A DNA stretch of 64,000 bases from Winogradskyella eximia (GCF_003386165.1 NZ_QRDV01000010.1:62001-126000), one strand, 5' to 3'. Positions 37,501-46,331 are shown, numbered from the stretch's first letter. The notes: generated from the sequence alone by a model not told the origin. Made by a program: numbers and translations.

Positions 37501-40500
37501 GTGGAAACTCAGCAACTACAACCGCTACATTTAATAGTGTTGACACAACTAACCCTGTTGCACCTAATGCTCCTGACGATTTAACTTTTCAATGTATTGA
37601 TGAAGTTCCTAATCCTGGCCAATTAACCGCGAGTGATAATTGCATGGATAATATAACTGTTACAGGAGTTGATGCTATAGATAATTCTGATCCATGTCAA
37701 ATAACTATTGTAAGAACTTGGACGTTTATGGATGATTGTGGAAATTCATCATCAGTGTCTCAAAACATTATAGTAGCCGATACTACTGCGCCAACTATTA
37801 CTGTGCCTGCAGATATAACTATTCAGTGTGGTGCAGATGAGTCTAGTGCTAACACTGGTGAAGCTACTGGCAGTGATAATTGTAATAATTTAACCATTAC
37901 CTATTCTGATACAGATACTTCCTCTTGTGGAAATACTAAGACCATTACAAGAACTTGGACTGTAACTGATGGTTGTAATAACAGTGTATCCGATACGCAA
38001 ACAATAAATGTAATAGATACTACAGATCCTAGCTTCAATGAAAGCTTACCAACAAATATCACTGTAGATTCTAATAGCATACCAACACTTCTAGTTTTAA
38101 CGGCATCCGATAATTGTGATGATAATATTGATGTTATATTTTCAGAAACATTAGTAGGTAGCAATTGTAATACTTCTTATACTATAGAAAGAAATTGGTC
38201 TGCTGAAGATGATTGTGGAAATGATATTGAGCATACGCAAATTATAAATGTTAATCATACTGTACTTTCAATAACCCTAAATTCGAAAATTGATGTGAAT
38301 TGCTTTGGGCTAGACACAGGTGCTATTGATATAGACGTAAATGGTGGTCTACCTCCCTATTCTTATTCATGGAGTAATGGAGCGACGAGTCAAGATTTAA
38401 CAGATATTGGTGCAGGTAATTATACAATAACGGTTGAAGATAATAACGGTTGTACTGTATCTAAAAGTTTTTATATTTCAGAACCTGCTACCCCATTAAG
38501 TCTTACTATAGATAAAGTAAATGCTACATCTATACGAGGTTGTATTGATGGTACTGCAACTGCAAATGTATCAGGTGGTACGTCCCCTTATTCTTATGAG
38601 TGGACTTCTTCTGCTAATAACCAAACTACTCAGACCGCTACAAATCTACCTGTAGGTATCCATTCAGTTGTTGTCACAGATAACAATGGCTGTAAAACTG
38701 TAGAGAGTATTGAAATTACCTGTACTGATGATTGTGATACCGCTTTAACAACTGGAACGACAACTAACGTTTTATGTTTTGGTGATGCAACGGGTGCCAC
38801 TTCAATCTCTGCAAGTTCTGTGATTAATCCTACTGCTACATTTACTTTTACATGGTCTAATGGTCAAACAGATACTGGTGTAACCTCTAGTGCGATTGCT
38901 GATGTAATCGCTGGTAATTATACCGTGAGTGTGACTATGGATGGATCCGTTTGTGAGCCTGTAGTACAAACGATTACTATTGCTCAACCTACTGAAGCTT
39001 TAGGCCTTACGATTAATAAAGTGAACGCCACTTCAATACAAGGATGTACTGATGGAACGGCAACACCTGTGGTTTCTGGTGGTACACCTCCTTATACCTA
39101 CCTTTGGTCAGCTTCGGCTAATAACCAAACAACTGCTAATGCTAGTGACTTACCTGTGGGTGATCATACGCTTGTGGTAACGGATGCTAATGGTTGTTCA
39201 ACTTCTCAAATTATTTCTATTACCTGTACTGATGATTGTGATACCGCTTTAACAACTGGAACGACAACTAACGTTTTATGTTTTGGTGATGCAACGGGTG
39301 CCACTTCAGTCTCTGCTAGTTCTGTGATTAATCCTACTGCTACATTTACTTTTACATGGTCTAATGGTCAAACAGATACTGGTGTAACCTCTAGTGCGAT
39401 TGCTGATGTAATCGCTGGTAATTATACTGTAAGTGTGACTATGGATGGATCCGTTTGTGAGCCTGTAGTACAAACGATTACTATTGCTCAACCTAGCGAT
39501 GAGCTTTCTGGTTCTATAACACAAATAGCAAATTCTGAGTGTAATACAGAAAATACAGGTAGTCTAACAGCACAAGGTATTGGTGGAACTCCTCCATACA
39601 CCTACTCTATTGATAATGGTGCTACTTTACAACTAGAAGGCTTCTTTGAAAATTTAGGCCCAGGAACATATCCCGTTTTAATTACAGATGCTAATGGATG
39701 TACTTTTATTATCACAACTAACAATACCATTTTAATTAATGATAACGAAAATCCTACAATTTCAGTTCCTAATACATTAACCATTTCAGGATGTGATATT
39801 GATGTTATAACTTCTACCAATGCTGTATTTCCGTTTAATGATACTCAATATATTGATGTAACCGGAATATTTGATTCAAATCCAAACTATAATGCTTCTG
39901 ATGATTTTAATATTTCAAGCATAACTTATATTGATACTATTACTTCAACAGACAATTGTCCTATAATAATATCAAGAACATTCACTGTAACTGACAATTG
40001 TAATAATTCAACAACTTTTGTACAAACAATTACAGTTCAAGATACAACACCTCCTACTATTGATGATTCTGCTATTGAAAATATAACTATAGAATGCGGC
40101 ATTACTTTAGAGGCTACTCTTGAAGATTGGTTAGCTAATAATGCTGGCGCAACAGCTACTGATAATTGTAGTACTGTAACTTGGACCAATAATTATGATT
40201 CTAATACAACTATAGATTGTGATAACGGATCTATTGAAGTTATATTCAGCGCAACTGATGAATGTGGTAATATTGCTACAACAACTGCTTCATATTCTTT
40301 AGTAGATACATTGGCACCAATATTAACAGTTCCTTTAAATGTGACTATTGAATGTGACGAAGATTCAAGTCCTGAAAATACTGGATTAGGGAAAGCGATT
40401 GACGAATGTGACATATCGGTTGAAGTTACTTATGAAGATATTGTAGAAACCGAATGTGGTAATACAAAAACAATAAGAAGAGTATGGACAGCAACGGATT

Positions 40501-41837
40501 CTTGTGGAAATTCAGCTACAGGTGAACAAATAGTAACTGTTGAAGATTCTACAGCACCAACATTCACTGTTCCTGCTGATATAACTATAGAATGTGATGT
40601 GAATATTGCAGATTTAACTCTAACAGGTGATGTTACTGACGAAGCTGACAACTGCTCAGCTGATTTAGAAGCAGAATACGCAGATAGTACCATTGATGGA
40701 AATTGTCCTAACTATTTTGTTATTACCCGTACTTGGACTTTAACAGATGAATGTGATAATGTAACAACTCATGAACAGTTAATTACAGTGCAAGATACAA
40801 CTGCACCTTCATTTAATGAAACACTACCTTCTGATATTACAGTAGAGTGTGATGCAGTACCTGAGGCTGAAACCCTAACAGCTACTGATAACTGTGGTAC
40901 TGCCGAAGTTAATTTTGTAGAACTGATTACAAACGGAGATTGTACAGGTTATTATCTTATTGAGCGCAGGTGGACGAGTATAGATAGCTGTGATAATGTA
41001 ACCGAACACACTCAATTTATTTCAGTTCAAGATACAACGGCACCAACTGTTACTACTCCTTTCGATGAAAACATTATAGTGGCATGTGATGATGTACCTG
41101 CAGTGCCAAGTTTAGAATTTGAAGATTCATGTTCAAATAATATTGAGGTCGTATTCGATGAAGAATCCACTCAATCTAATAATTATGAAGATTATAATAT
41201 TATTAGAACTTGGACCGTTTCTGATGACTGTGGTAATACATCAGAAATAACCCAAAATATAGCCGTAGAAGTCTCCAATGCGATTACAGCATACGATACT
41301 AGTCGTTGTATTCTAGATACTGAATTTGATTTATTCGATTTATTAACTGGTGATTTTAACATGGATGGTACATGGAGCGTTATTGCTGGTGATGCTGTTA
41401 TTGATGGTAGTCTATTTGACCCTTCATCTGCTGAAGTTGGTGTATATACCTTCTTATACTCTATTACAGATGGACCTTGTCCTACAGAAAAAGAAGTTAA
41501 CGTAACTCTTGATGATGATTGTGTAGTATTAGCATGTGGTGAAGATGATATCGTTATATCTAAAACGGTCACAGCAAATGGAGATCCATACAATGAGTTC
41601 TTTACCATTAGTGGTGTAGAAGATTGTGAATTTGTTATAGAACTACAAATATTCAATCGTTGGGGAGCTGAGATTTATAAATCTAATAATTATAAAAATG
41701 ATTGGAATGGTAATGCACACAGTTCTTCTGTAGGAAGTTCAGGAAAAGTCCCAACCGGAACATATTTCTACATTATTAATATAAGAGAAAGTGGTATAGC
41801 TCCAATTACAGGCCCTATATACGTAGCAACAAATTAA
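31587..41837 (+). CDS. Giant T9SS-secreted repeat adhesin (HYR and SprB repeats)
   Basis: A 3416-residue secreted protein. Signal peptide 1-29 (ending NGFAQ). Residues about 30-400 are a unique N-terminal region; one SprB-like repeat follows at about 408-480. Then 21 HYR-like modules (about 482-2225), each opening DTTxP and carrying a TDDCGN motif with paired cysteines; a block of SprB repeats (about 2228-2720, motif GGTPPYTYxW); six more HYR-like modules (about 2722-3225); and a type B T9SS sorting domain (about 3318-3416, FNRWGAEIYKSNNYKNDW then PTGTYFYII). Such proteins are carried to the cell surface by T9SS and act in adhesion or gliding. The frame is open throughout despite dense repeats. 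Two SprF/PorE-like genes follow. Confidence 0.93.
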   Translation: MKNNFTSIFFKLLTICVVSLLFIDNGFAQERFDKESDYWPKTAKLSQKERKDYMEVLNKRAKTYNENKSFSNYSQRSSETNPVGTCNVITCGSFNAIDISPNNNGLPQDFQTAVDGSAYAADIVYDCWNDQGTVDYSEGQYISYSNIDANIDTPAIISPSPDGGGFSIFSYKFEGIEQDLTVLPNATYRVCFEIAVIPRYSNSDGSFVEFSPDLNFGIGSGGIQITDPLTYNEDDLTVHPLTDFPNSLSTATTGPFQNPGGWTEINPYWETICITFQSDNSGTVNVFYQTQTPGKSVVLVDGLRLSLEGYSVPPTIAEENIETGNIATDVFCDSFSVDLNSYITSTGPGGSELTWSTSPDPLNTSEHLSDTVVSSPGTYYVSYYNPVDLCASPAGSINLMITDLSASVGSKSDANCVGDSNGSVIISATNGNPPYSYTIDGGSSQTSNTFNNLDIGNHLVEVTDSNNCSVSVNFDINVNDTEAPTASNLDSISVQCIDDVPEYNIEDVDDEMDNVTTHPVVSFISDVSNNLSCPETITRTYSVTDDCGNSINVTQLITINDTIPPTIDTPASEIMIECGVTPAGTLQNWLDTNGGAMASDNCGNITWSNNYNTGVSDCSESTTVIFTATDHCGNTATTRATYVIQDTTPPVITNVASNQSVECNIDSNATQSIQNWLDTNGGATATDDCSAIIWTNNFTSLSGGCGETGSATVTFTATDGCGNSTSTTATFNNSDTTNPVAPNAPGDLNLQCIDEVPSPGQLTATDNCMNNISATGVDNIDNSNPCNITIVRTWTFIDDCGNSSSVSQNITVADTTAPTFTVPADLNIECDVDANDLTITGDVTNEKDNCSSGLNATYTDSVANGSCANTETITRTWSLTDDCNNTTRHVQIINVVDTTAPTLTIPSNVTVECTDPTDPSATGTATGSDSCGNVTISYNDTSYANCGNTEKIKRTWTATDDCGNTRSRNQIITVKDTTPPTIDTPASPIMIECGVTPDGTLQAWLDNNGGAVASDNCGNVTWSNNYNAGISDCSSSITVIFTASDDCGNTSTTSATYTIQDTTPPVITISASDQIIECNIDSNATENIQNWLNSNGGATATDDCSEIIWTNNFTSLSGGCGETGSATVTFTATDGCGNSTTTTATFNNSDTTNPVAPNAPADSYFNCIDDVPTPGQLTATDNCMSNITVTGVDSVDNSNPCNITIVRTWTFIDDCGNSSSVSQNIIVADTVAPTFTVPADITIQCGEDTSSANTGDVTNEKDNCSSGLQATYTDSVTNGSCTNAETITRTWSLTDDCNNTTTRVQTISVVDTTAPTLNIPSDVTIECTNPTAPSATGTATGSDSCGNATITYNDSSAANCGYTETITRTWTATDDCGNTTSLDQIITIEDTTPPTMDTSASNIMIECGVTPSGTLQAWLDNNGGALASDNCGSVTWSNNYSDGVSDCSSSTTVIFTATDDCGNTSTTSAAYTIQDTTPPVITSAASDKTIECNIDSSSTQSIQNWLDTNGGATATDDCSTVIWSNNFTSLSGGCGETGSATVTFTATDGCGNSTSTTATFNNSDTTNPVPPSAPIDLTFQCIDEVPSPGQLTASDNCMNNISATGVDNIDNSNPCNIIIVRTWTFIDDCGNSSSVSQNITVADTTDPTFSAPADVTIECGVDTNDLTITGDVTNENDNCSSGLNATYSDSIANGSCANSKTITRTWSLTDDCNNTTTHVQTINVIDTTAPTFTAPADITIECDVDATDLAITGYVTNIVDNCSTNLRAIYTDTIADGSCANASVITRTWSLKDDCDNTTTLIQSITVQDTTAPIIDNTGIQNIEIQCGVTPDGTLENWLDNNAGATASDFCGNITWSNDYAMNTDVDCANGAITVIFTATDDCGNTATTSATYAIQDTTPPVITTAASDQTIECNIDGGVTEDFITWLATNGGANAADNCSGVIWSHNFSTLSDGCGETGSATVTFTATDGCGNSATTTATFNSVDTTNPVAPNAPDDLTFQCIDEVPNPGQLTASDNCMDNITVTGVDAIDNSDPCQITIVRTWTFMDDCGNSSSVSQNIIVADTTAPTITVPADITIQCGADESSANTGEATGSDNCNNLTITYSDTDTSSCGNTKTITRTWTVTDGCNNSVSDTQTINVIDTTDPSFNESLPTNITVDSNSIPTLLVLTASDNCDDNIDVIFSETLVGSNCNTSYTIERNWSAEDDCGNDIEHTQIINVNHTVLSITLNSKIDVNCFGLDTGAIDIDVNGGLPPYSYSWSNGATSQDLTDIGAGNYTITVEDNNGCTVSKSFYISEPATPLSLTIDKVNATSIRGCIDGTATANVSGGTSPYSYEWTSSANNQTTQTATNLPVGIHSVVVTDNNGCKTVESIEITCTDDCDTALTTGTTTNVLCFGDATGATSISASSVINPTATFTFTWSNGQTDTGVTSSAIADVIAGNYTVSVTMDGSVCEPVVQTITIAQPTEALGLTINKVNATSIQGCTDGTATPVVSGGTPPYTYLWSASANNQTTANASDLPVGDHTLVVTDANGCSTSQIISITCTDDCDTALTTGTTTNVLCFGDATGATSVSASSVINPTATFTFTWSNGQTDTGVTSSAIADVIAGNYTVSVTMDGSVCEPVVQTITIAQPSDELSGSITQIANSECNTENTGSLTAQGIGGTPPYTYSIDNGATLQLEGFFENLGPGTYPVLITDANGCTFIITTNNTILINDNENPTISVPNTLTISGCDIDVITSTNAVFPFNDTQYIDVTGIFDSNPNYNASDDFNISSITYIDTITSTDNCPIIISRTFTVTDNCNNSTTFVQTITVQDTTPPTIDDSAIENITIECGITLEATLEDWLANNAGATATDNCSTVTWTNNYDSNTTIDCDNGSIEVIFSATDECGNIATTTASYSLVDTLAPILTVPLNVTIECDEDSSPENTGLGKAIDECDISVEVTYEDIVETECGNTKTIRRVWTATDSCGNSATGEQIVTVEDSTAPTFTVPADITIECDVNIADLTLTGDVTDEADNCSADLEAEYADSTIDGNCPNYFVITRTWTLTDECDNVTTHEQLITVQDTTAPSFNETLPSDITVECDAVPEAETLTATDNCGTAEVNFVELITNGDCTGYYLIERRWTSIDSCDNVTEHTQFISVQDTTAPTVTTPFDENIIVACDDVPAVPSLEFEDSCSNNIEVVFDEESTQSNNYEDYNIIRTWTVSDDCGNTSEITQNIAVEVSNAITAYDTSRCILDTEFDLFDLLTGDFNMDGTWSVIAGDAVIDGSLFDPSSAEVGVYTFLYSITDGPCPTEKEVNVTLDDDCVVLACGEDDIVISKTVTANGDPYNEFFTISGVEDCEFVIELQIFNRWGAEIYKSNNYKNDWNGNAHSSSVGSSGKVPTGTYFYIINIRESGIAPITGPIYVATN
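33276..37022 (+). repeat. Higher-order repeat, about 1.25 kb by three, in giant gene
   Basis: Five module types (A: ECGVTPxGTL; B: ECNIDSNAT; C: QCIDEVPxPGQL; D: ECDVDANDLTITGDV; E: ECTDPTxPSATGTATG) recur in the order A-B-C-D-E. Copies begin at 33276, 34521 and 35763, a period of 1242-1245 nt (414-415 residues). The third ends with D in place of E, and a fourth, more diverged copy starts near 37023. Confidence 0.85.
38718..38990 (+). repeat. 273-nt near-identical direct repeat, copy 1
   Basis: Matches 39222-39494 at 269 of 273 positions by eye (4 mismatches, one amino-acid change Ile to Val). It encodes a SprB-type repeat starting TCTDDCDTALTTGTTTNV. Confidence 0.9.
39222..39494 (+). repeat. 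273-nt near-identical direct repeat, copy 2
   Basis: Second copy, offset 504 nt (168 residues) from the first. The intervening 231 nt is also a duplicate of the segment before copy 1, but much more diverged (DKVNATSIRGC against NKVNATSIQGC). Confidence 0.9.
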
Positions 41838-41851
41838 AACTTAACCGACTG

Positions 41852-42790
41852 ATGAAGTTATCAAAATTTATAAGTATTGCGATACTCTTTCTGAGTGTAT
41901 CAGCTGCATTTGCCCAGCAACTGCCCCAGTTTACGCAATACATGTTTAATACCATTTCTATTAATCCGGCTTATGCTGGTAGTAGAGAGACATTAAGTAT
42001 TGTAGGATTACACAGAAGCCAATGGATTGGCTTAGAAGGTGGACCAGAAACTCAAACCTTATCTATACACGCTCCTCTTCGTAATGAACGTATGGGCTTA
42101 GGAGTATCATTTATTAATGATAAATTAGGATATGAAAACTTTTCCTATCTATATGCTGATTATTCTTATACCATTAAACCAAGTGAAAAAACAAAACTAG
42201 CTTTTGGTCTAAAAGCAGGTATGACACATTACTCTTTAGATGAAGAACTACTTAATGATCCTTCTGTTAGTGGTGTAGATCCTTTTTTTAATGATATCTC
42301 TAACCGTTGGAGTCCTAATGTTGGTGCAGGTTTATATTTACACTCACAACTTTGGTATGCAGGTATATCTGCTCCAAGAATATTAAATACAGATTATAAT
42401 AAAGGAAGTGATGCCATAAGAGAATTTGTTGCGTTTGAACGTGTGAGTTATTACATTACTGGTGGATATGTTTTTACTCTAAGTGAGAGTACTAAATTAA
42501 AACCTTCAGTATTACTAAAAGCCACTAATGGTGCGCCTTTATCTTTTGACGTTTCTGCAAACTTTTTATTCTATGAAAAGTTTTGGGCTGGATTAGCCTA
42601 TAGAGCTAATGAACATGCTGCTGCTATCGGAGGTATTGCCGATTTTCAAGTATCAAAACAATTAAGAGTAGGATATGCCTATGAATATCCGATATCAGAT
42701 ATTGCTCCTTACACAAGTGGTACTCACGAAATTTTACTAATGTTTGAAGTCTTTAAGAGCAAACGAATTAAATCGCCAAGATATTTCTAA
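41852..42790 (+). CDS. PorP/SprF-family T9SS outer-membrane protein
   Basis: A 312-residue barrel-type protein. Signal peptide 1-21 (ending AAFAQ), then the family start QLPQFTQYMFNTISINPAYAGSR and LHRSQWIGLEGGPETQTLSIHAP, with later strands typical of PorP/SprF. SprF is needed for surface delivery of SprB, and PorP/SprF proteins are usually paired with one giant type B substrate. It starts 14 nt after the giant gene, so it is almost certainly its partner. The PorE-like gene follows after 13 nt. Confidence 0.93.
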   Translation: MKLSKFISIAILFLSVSAAFAQQLPQFTQYMFNTISINPAYAGSRETLSIVGLHRSQWIGLEGGPETQTLSIHAPLRNERMGLGVSFINDKLGYENFSYLYADYSYTIKPSEKTKLAFGLKAGMTHYSLDEELLNDPSVSGVDPFFNDISNRWSPNVGAGLYLHSQLWYAGISAPRILNTDYNKGSDAIREFVAFERVSYYITGGYVFTLSESTKLKPSVLLKATNGAPLSFDVSANFLFYEKFWAGLAYRANEHAAAIGGIADFQVSKQLRVGYAYEYPISDIAPYTSGTHEILLMFEVFKSKRIKSPRYF

Positions 42791-42803
42791 AAAGAACTGT
42801 ATT

Positions 42804-44750
42804 ATGAAAATCAAATTATTAACGCTTGTTCTAGTTTTATGCAGTTCGTTGTCTTTTGCGCAAACGAAATTGGCAGATAAATTTTTTGATAATTATGGCT
42901 ATGTAAAAGCCATAGAATTATACGAAAAAGTTGTTGAAAAAGGAAAAGCAGATGCACACGTTTTAACACGTCTTGGTGATGCTTACTACAACAATTCAAA
43001 TTCAGAAAAAGCAGCATATTGGTATGAAAAAGCATTAAATGAATACAAAGATATTGAAGCTGAATATATCTATAAGTACATTCAATCACTAAGAAGCCTT
43101 GGTAATTACAAAGAAGCAGATGTGTGGTTTAAAAAATTGAATGAAGCACAACATGGAGATAGCAGACTTAAAGGTTACAATCCTGATGACATTGATATTT
43201 TTGATAAACTAACATCTAAAAATGAAGACCTTATGGTCTCAATAAAGAATTTAGATTTTAATTCAGAATTAGCAGATTTTGGATCATTTGTTAAAGATAG
43301 CACGCTCTACTTTGCCTCTTCTAGAGGTGATGATGAAAAAATCTATAATTGGAATAAAGAACCATTTTTAGATATATTTCAAATTGGTATAACACATGAG
43401 CAAAATGAAGATGGAGAAAAAAATGAAGTTTATGGTTCACCTTCTCAAATAAATGGTGACGACATAAATACAATATATCATGAAGCATCCATTGCAATAA
43501 CTAACAATGGTAAAACAATGTATTTTACCAGAGATAATGTTAATCATAAAAAACGCTTAAAATACGATAAAGAAGGAACAACACATCTTAAAATATATAA
43601 AGCAACTTTAGAAGGAAAAGAATGGAGTAATCCTATAGAATTACCTTTTAATGACGAAATATACTCCACAGGTCATCCATCATTAAGTGTAGATAATAAA
43701 ACATTATATTTTGTATCTGATCGTGATGGAGGTATTGGACAAACAGATATTTATTCTGTTGAAATAAAAGAAGATGGTACTTATGGAGATCCAGTTAATT
43801 TAGGAGACAAAATAAATACCGAAGGCCGAGAAATGTTTCCTTTTGTGGCACAAGATAGCACGTTCTACTTTTCTTCTGATGGCCATTTAAACTTAGGTTT
43901 ATTAGATATTTTTAAATCTAACATTCTAAAAAATGATTCAACATTAGCTTCAGAACCAGAAAATATGGGTGCGCCTTATAACAGCGGTTACGATGATTTT
44001 GCTATTTTCATTGACAGCAAAACTCGCAAAGGGTACTTTTCTTCAAATAGACCAGAAGGAAAAGGGAGTGACGATATTTACAGTTTTAAAATTAGTAAGT
44101 GTAACCAACTAATTACAGGAATTGCAACAGAACATAGAACAGAGATAATATTGGCTGATGTAACAGTGCAACTCATTGATGAAACAGGTAAAATAATTGC
44201 TGAAGTTATAACTGATGAAAACGGAACTTACAATTTTGAAATAGAGTGCGATAAAACATATACCATTCTAGGAAGTAAACCAGATTATAAAGAAGACCAG
44301 CACACGATTACATCTTCTAAAGAAAACGAAAAATCAAACACTATTAATCTTGTTTTAAAACCTTTAATATTAGAGAGTCAGATTATTATAAATCCTATAT
44401 TCTTTGATTATGATAAATCTAATATTAGAACTGATGCACAATATGAATTAGAAAACATTGTAGATGTACTACGTAAGCATCCAGAAATGGTAATTAAAAT
44501 TGAATCACACACTGATAGTAGAGGACGTGATAAGTATAATTTAAAGTTATCAGACAAACGAGCTAAATCTACAGCAGAGTATATTATATCTAGAGGTATT
44601 GATGCCAGTAGAATAGAAAGTGCTAGAGGCTTTGGTGAAACACGTCTCTTAAATGAATGTGGTAACAATTCTAATTGTACCGAAAAAGAACACCAAGTAA
44701 ACCGTCGTTCTTATTTCTACATTGTAGATGGCGATAAAGAAAAAGAATAA
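42804..44750 (+). CDS. PorE-like OmpA-family protein (TPR, PD40, CarboxypepD, OmpA)
   Basis: A 648-residue envelope protein. Signal peptide 1-19 (ending SLSFAQ), TPR-like repeats about 20-120, WD40-like PD40 propeller repeats about 150-420 (TLYFVSDRDGGIGQTDIYSV, KGYFSSNRPEGKGSDDIYSF), a CarboxypepD_reg domain about 430-520, and a C-terminal OmpA domain (FFDYDKSNIR, IESHTDSRGRDKYNLKLSD) that binds peptidoglycan. This is the architecture of PorE of the T9SS. The frame extends to 42744 inside the SprF-like gene; the ATG at 42804 is chosen as it starts the signal peptide. Last gene of the adhesin module, closed by a strong terminator. Confidence 0.9.
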   Translation: MKIKLLTLVLVLCSSLSFAQTKLADKFFDNYGYVKAIELYEKVVEKGKADAHVLTRLGDAYYNNSNSEKAAYWYEKALNEYKDIEAEYIYKYIQSLRSLGNYKEADVWFKKLNEAQHGDSRLKGYNPDDIDIFDKLTSKNEDLMVSIKNLDFNSELADFGSFVKDSTLYFASSRGDDEKIYNWNKEPFLDIFQIGITHEQNEDGEKNEVYGSPSQINGDDINTIYHEASIAITNNGKTMYFTRDNVNHKKRLKYDKEGTTHLKIYKATLEGKEWSNPIELPFNDEIYSTGHPSLSVDNKTLYFVSDRDGGIGQTDIYSVEIKEDGTYGDPVNLGDKINTEGREMFPFVAQDSTFYFSSDGHLNLGLLDIFKSNILKNDSTLASEPENMGAPYNSGYDDFAIFIDSKTRKGYFSSNRPEGKGSDDIYSFKISKCNQLITGIATEHRTEIILADVTVQLIDETGKIIAEVITDENGTYNFEIECDKTYTILGSKPDYKEDQHTITSSKENEKSNTINLVLKPLILESQIIINPIFFDYDKSNIRTDAQYELENIVDVLRKHPEMVIKIESHTDSRGRDKYNLKLSDKRAKSTAEYIISRGIDASRIESARGFGETRLLNECGNNSNCTEKEHQVNRRSYFYIVDGDKEKE

Positions 44751-44776
44751 ATTCCCAAACTAAATTTATACTAAGT

Positions 44777-44812
44777 AAAGAGCAAGCTTGTAATGAGCTT
44801 GCTCTTTTTTAT
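44777..44812 (+). terminator. Terminator of adhesin-SprF-PorE operon
   Basis: Perfect stem AAGAGCAAGCT/AGCTTGCTCTT, 7-nt loop, then TTTTATT; 27 nt after the last stop. Confidence 0.92.
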
Positions 44813-44883
44813 TAATAATATTGAAAACTAAAATCAATTCAAAAAAAGTAACTTTACTAAACAAAATGATTTAATAATAAAGC

Positions 44884-45795
44884 ATGAAAATATTTTCCAT
44901 ACTAATATTATTACTAATTCCCATTTTAGTGCCTTCTCAAACCCTAAAAGGCGTTGTTTTAGATAGTATTACTAATAAAACATTACCATATGCAAGTTTA
45001 GCTCTTAAAGATAAAAATAGTGGTGTTTATAGTAATGAAGATGGTACTTATAGTTTTAATATATCTAAAGCTTCAGCAAAAGACACTTTAGTTATTTCGC
45101 TTATTGGATATCATAACAAAAAAATTGCTGTAACACATATTTTAGACAGAACCGAAGAAGATTTAAACTTTCAAATGTTACCTAAATTTGAAACTTTAGA
45201 TGAAGTTTTAATTCATAACACATCAAAAACATATCGTAATAATAAGATAAAGCTATCTTCAGGAAATCGAAAACTAATATTTCCGTTTTCTGTTCCTTTC
45301 GGCTACGAAACAGCCACATTAATAGAAAATCCAAAACATAAAAATGGCAAGCTGGTAAAACTGCATTTAAAATTCAAGGATTCTAGTAAAGACATTTATG
45401 ATACGTACCAAACCTATTATAGAATCGCTTTTTATAATATAGATAGCCTAGGCTTTCCTGGTGATCTTTTACATTTTGAAAATATCATAATAAAGCCAGA
45501 AATACATGAAAAGAATTATATAATTGATTTAGAGGATAAAGGTATTCCCTTTACAAAAAAGGGTATTTTTATTGGTATTGAGACCGTAAAACCAGACTCT
45601 GTAAAACTAAAAAGTTCAATGTATGTTACTACACCAAGTATTCTACATACACATACTAAACACAGACTTAAATACGCTCGTTTTCGTTCAAATGATTGGG
45701 TTAAACATTCTAGAAAATCTGTACATAAAGATAAGTTATACGCTGTGCCATTTATAAAAATTGAAATGGTTTACGAGAAAGAGAAAACGAAATAA
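44884..45795 (+). CDS. CarboxypepD_reg-like domain protein, function unknown
   Basis: A 303-residue exported protein. Signal peptide 1-19 (ending LVPSQ). Residues about 20-95 are a CarboxypepD_reg-like beta-sandwich (LKGVVLDSITNKTLPYASL, GVYSNEDGTYSFNI), the domain that precedes TonB-dependent receptors, but no plug or barrel follows. The rest (about 100-303) is beta-rich with no motif I recognise. Probably periplasmic or outer-membrane associated. It lies 133 nt after the adhesin operon, beyond its terminator, so independent. Confidence 0.72.
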   Translation: MKIFSILILLLIPILVPSQTLKGVVLDSITNKTLPYASLALKDKNSGVYSNEDGTYSFNISKASAKDTLVISLIGYHNKKIAVTHILDRTEEDLNFQMLPKFETLDEVLIHNTSKTYRNNKIKLSSGNRKLIFPFSVPFGYETATLIENPKHKNGKLVKLHLKFKDSSKDIYDTYQTYYRIAFYNIDSLGFPGDLLHFENIIIKPEIHEKNYIIDLEDKGIPFTKKGIFIGIETVKPDSVKLKSSMYVTTPSILHTHTKHRLKYARFRSNDWVKHSRKSVHKDKLYAVPFIKIEMVYEKEKTK

Positions 45796-45833
45796 AAAAC
45801 AACTATTATTTCTATTAGGTATTAGCAGAAAAA

Positions 45834-46331
45834 CTATCGTTTAATAAAAATGTTAGTGAAATACCATTTTCCATTTACATCTTGCTCAGCAGATACATCG
45901 AAATCGGTAAAATCACCATCGATATTAGCTTTATGACTTGGGCTGTTTAACCAAGCATTAACAACAGCTTCTGCAGAATTAAAACCATAACCAACATTTT
46001 CTGAAACAACATTAGCGTTAGCATTTACCTCTAAGGTTTGCTTTCTTAAAAAGAAATTATGATGAGATACATTATGTACTTCTACCATATAATCTGTATG
46101 AGTATATGCCACAGCTTTAACAGTATTATGATTTTGTAAAGGTCTTAAACCCTCACCTATTCTGTATGAATTAAGAAGCTCCATAATTTCTATTTCTATT
46201 TGTTTGGCTTGAGGAGCGACAGGCACTTCAATTGCAGTATTAGCGTCATCATCCATTTCTTCTGAAGAACAAGATGTTAAATTAAAAAGAACAATAATAG
46301 CCAAAAATGGGAATAATTTAGAAGCTTTCAT
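45834..46331 (-). CDS. CAP-domain (SCP/PR1-like) lipoprotein
   Basis: A 165-residue protein. Lipobox with Cys21 (FNLTSC), then an acidic spacer and a CAP domain from about residue 45: ELLNSYRIGEGLRPLQ, VAYTHTDYM, the SENVGYGF block and WLNSPSHKANIDGDFTDFDV, with the His and Glu of the family's cavity. CAP proteins in bacteria bind calcium, lipids or act as proteases; the role here is not known. It is outer-membrane anchored by inference. Convergent with the preceding gene and read alone. Confidence 0.88.
   Translation of the reverse strand: MKASKLFPFLAIIVLFNLTSCSSEEMDDDANTAIEVPVAPQAKQIEIEIMELLNSYRIGEGLRPLQNHNTVKAVAYTHTDYMVEVHNVSHHNFFLRKQTLEVNANANVVSENVGYGFNSAEAVVNAWLNSPSHKANIDGDFTDFDVSAEQDVNGKWYFTNIFIKR

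Noticed and set aside
33276..39494. CRISPR-like array from regularly spaced direct repeats
   Set aside because: Repeat and spacer lie in one continuous reading frame with protein-level module structure; units are far longer than CRISPR repeats.
33605..41656. Many antisense open frames of 60-150 codons within the giant gene
   Set aside because: They recur in each repeat copy because the sense codons avoid antisense stops; they have no start context, family match or separate signal.
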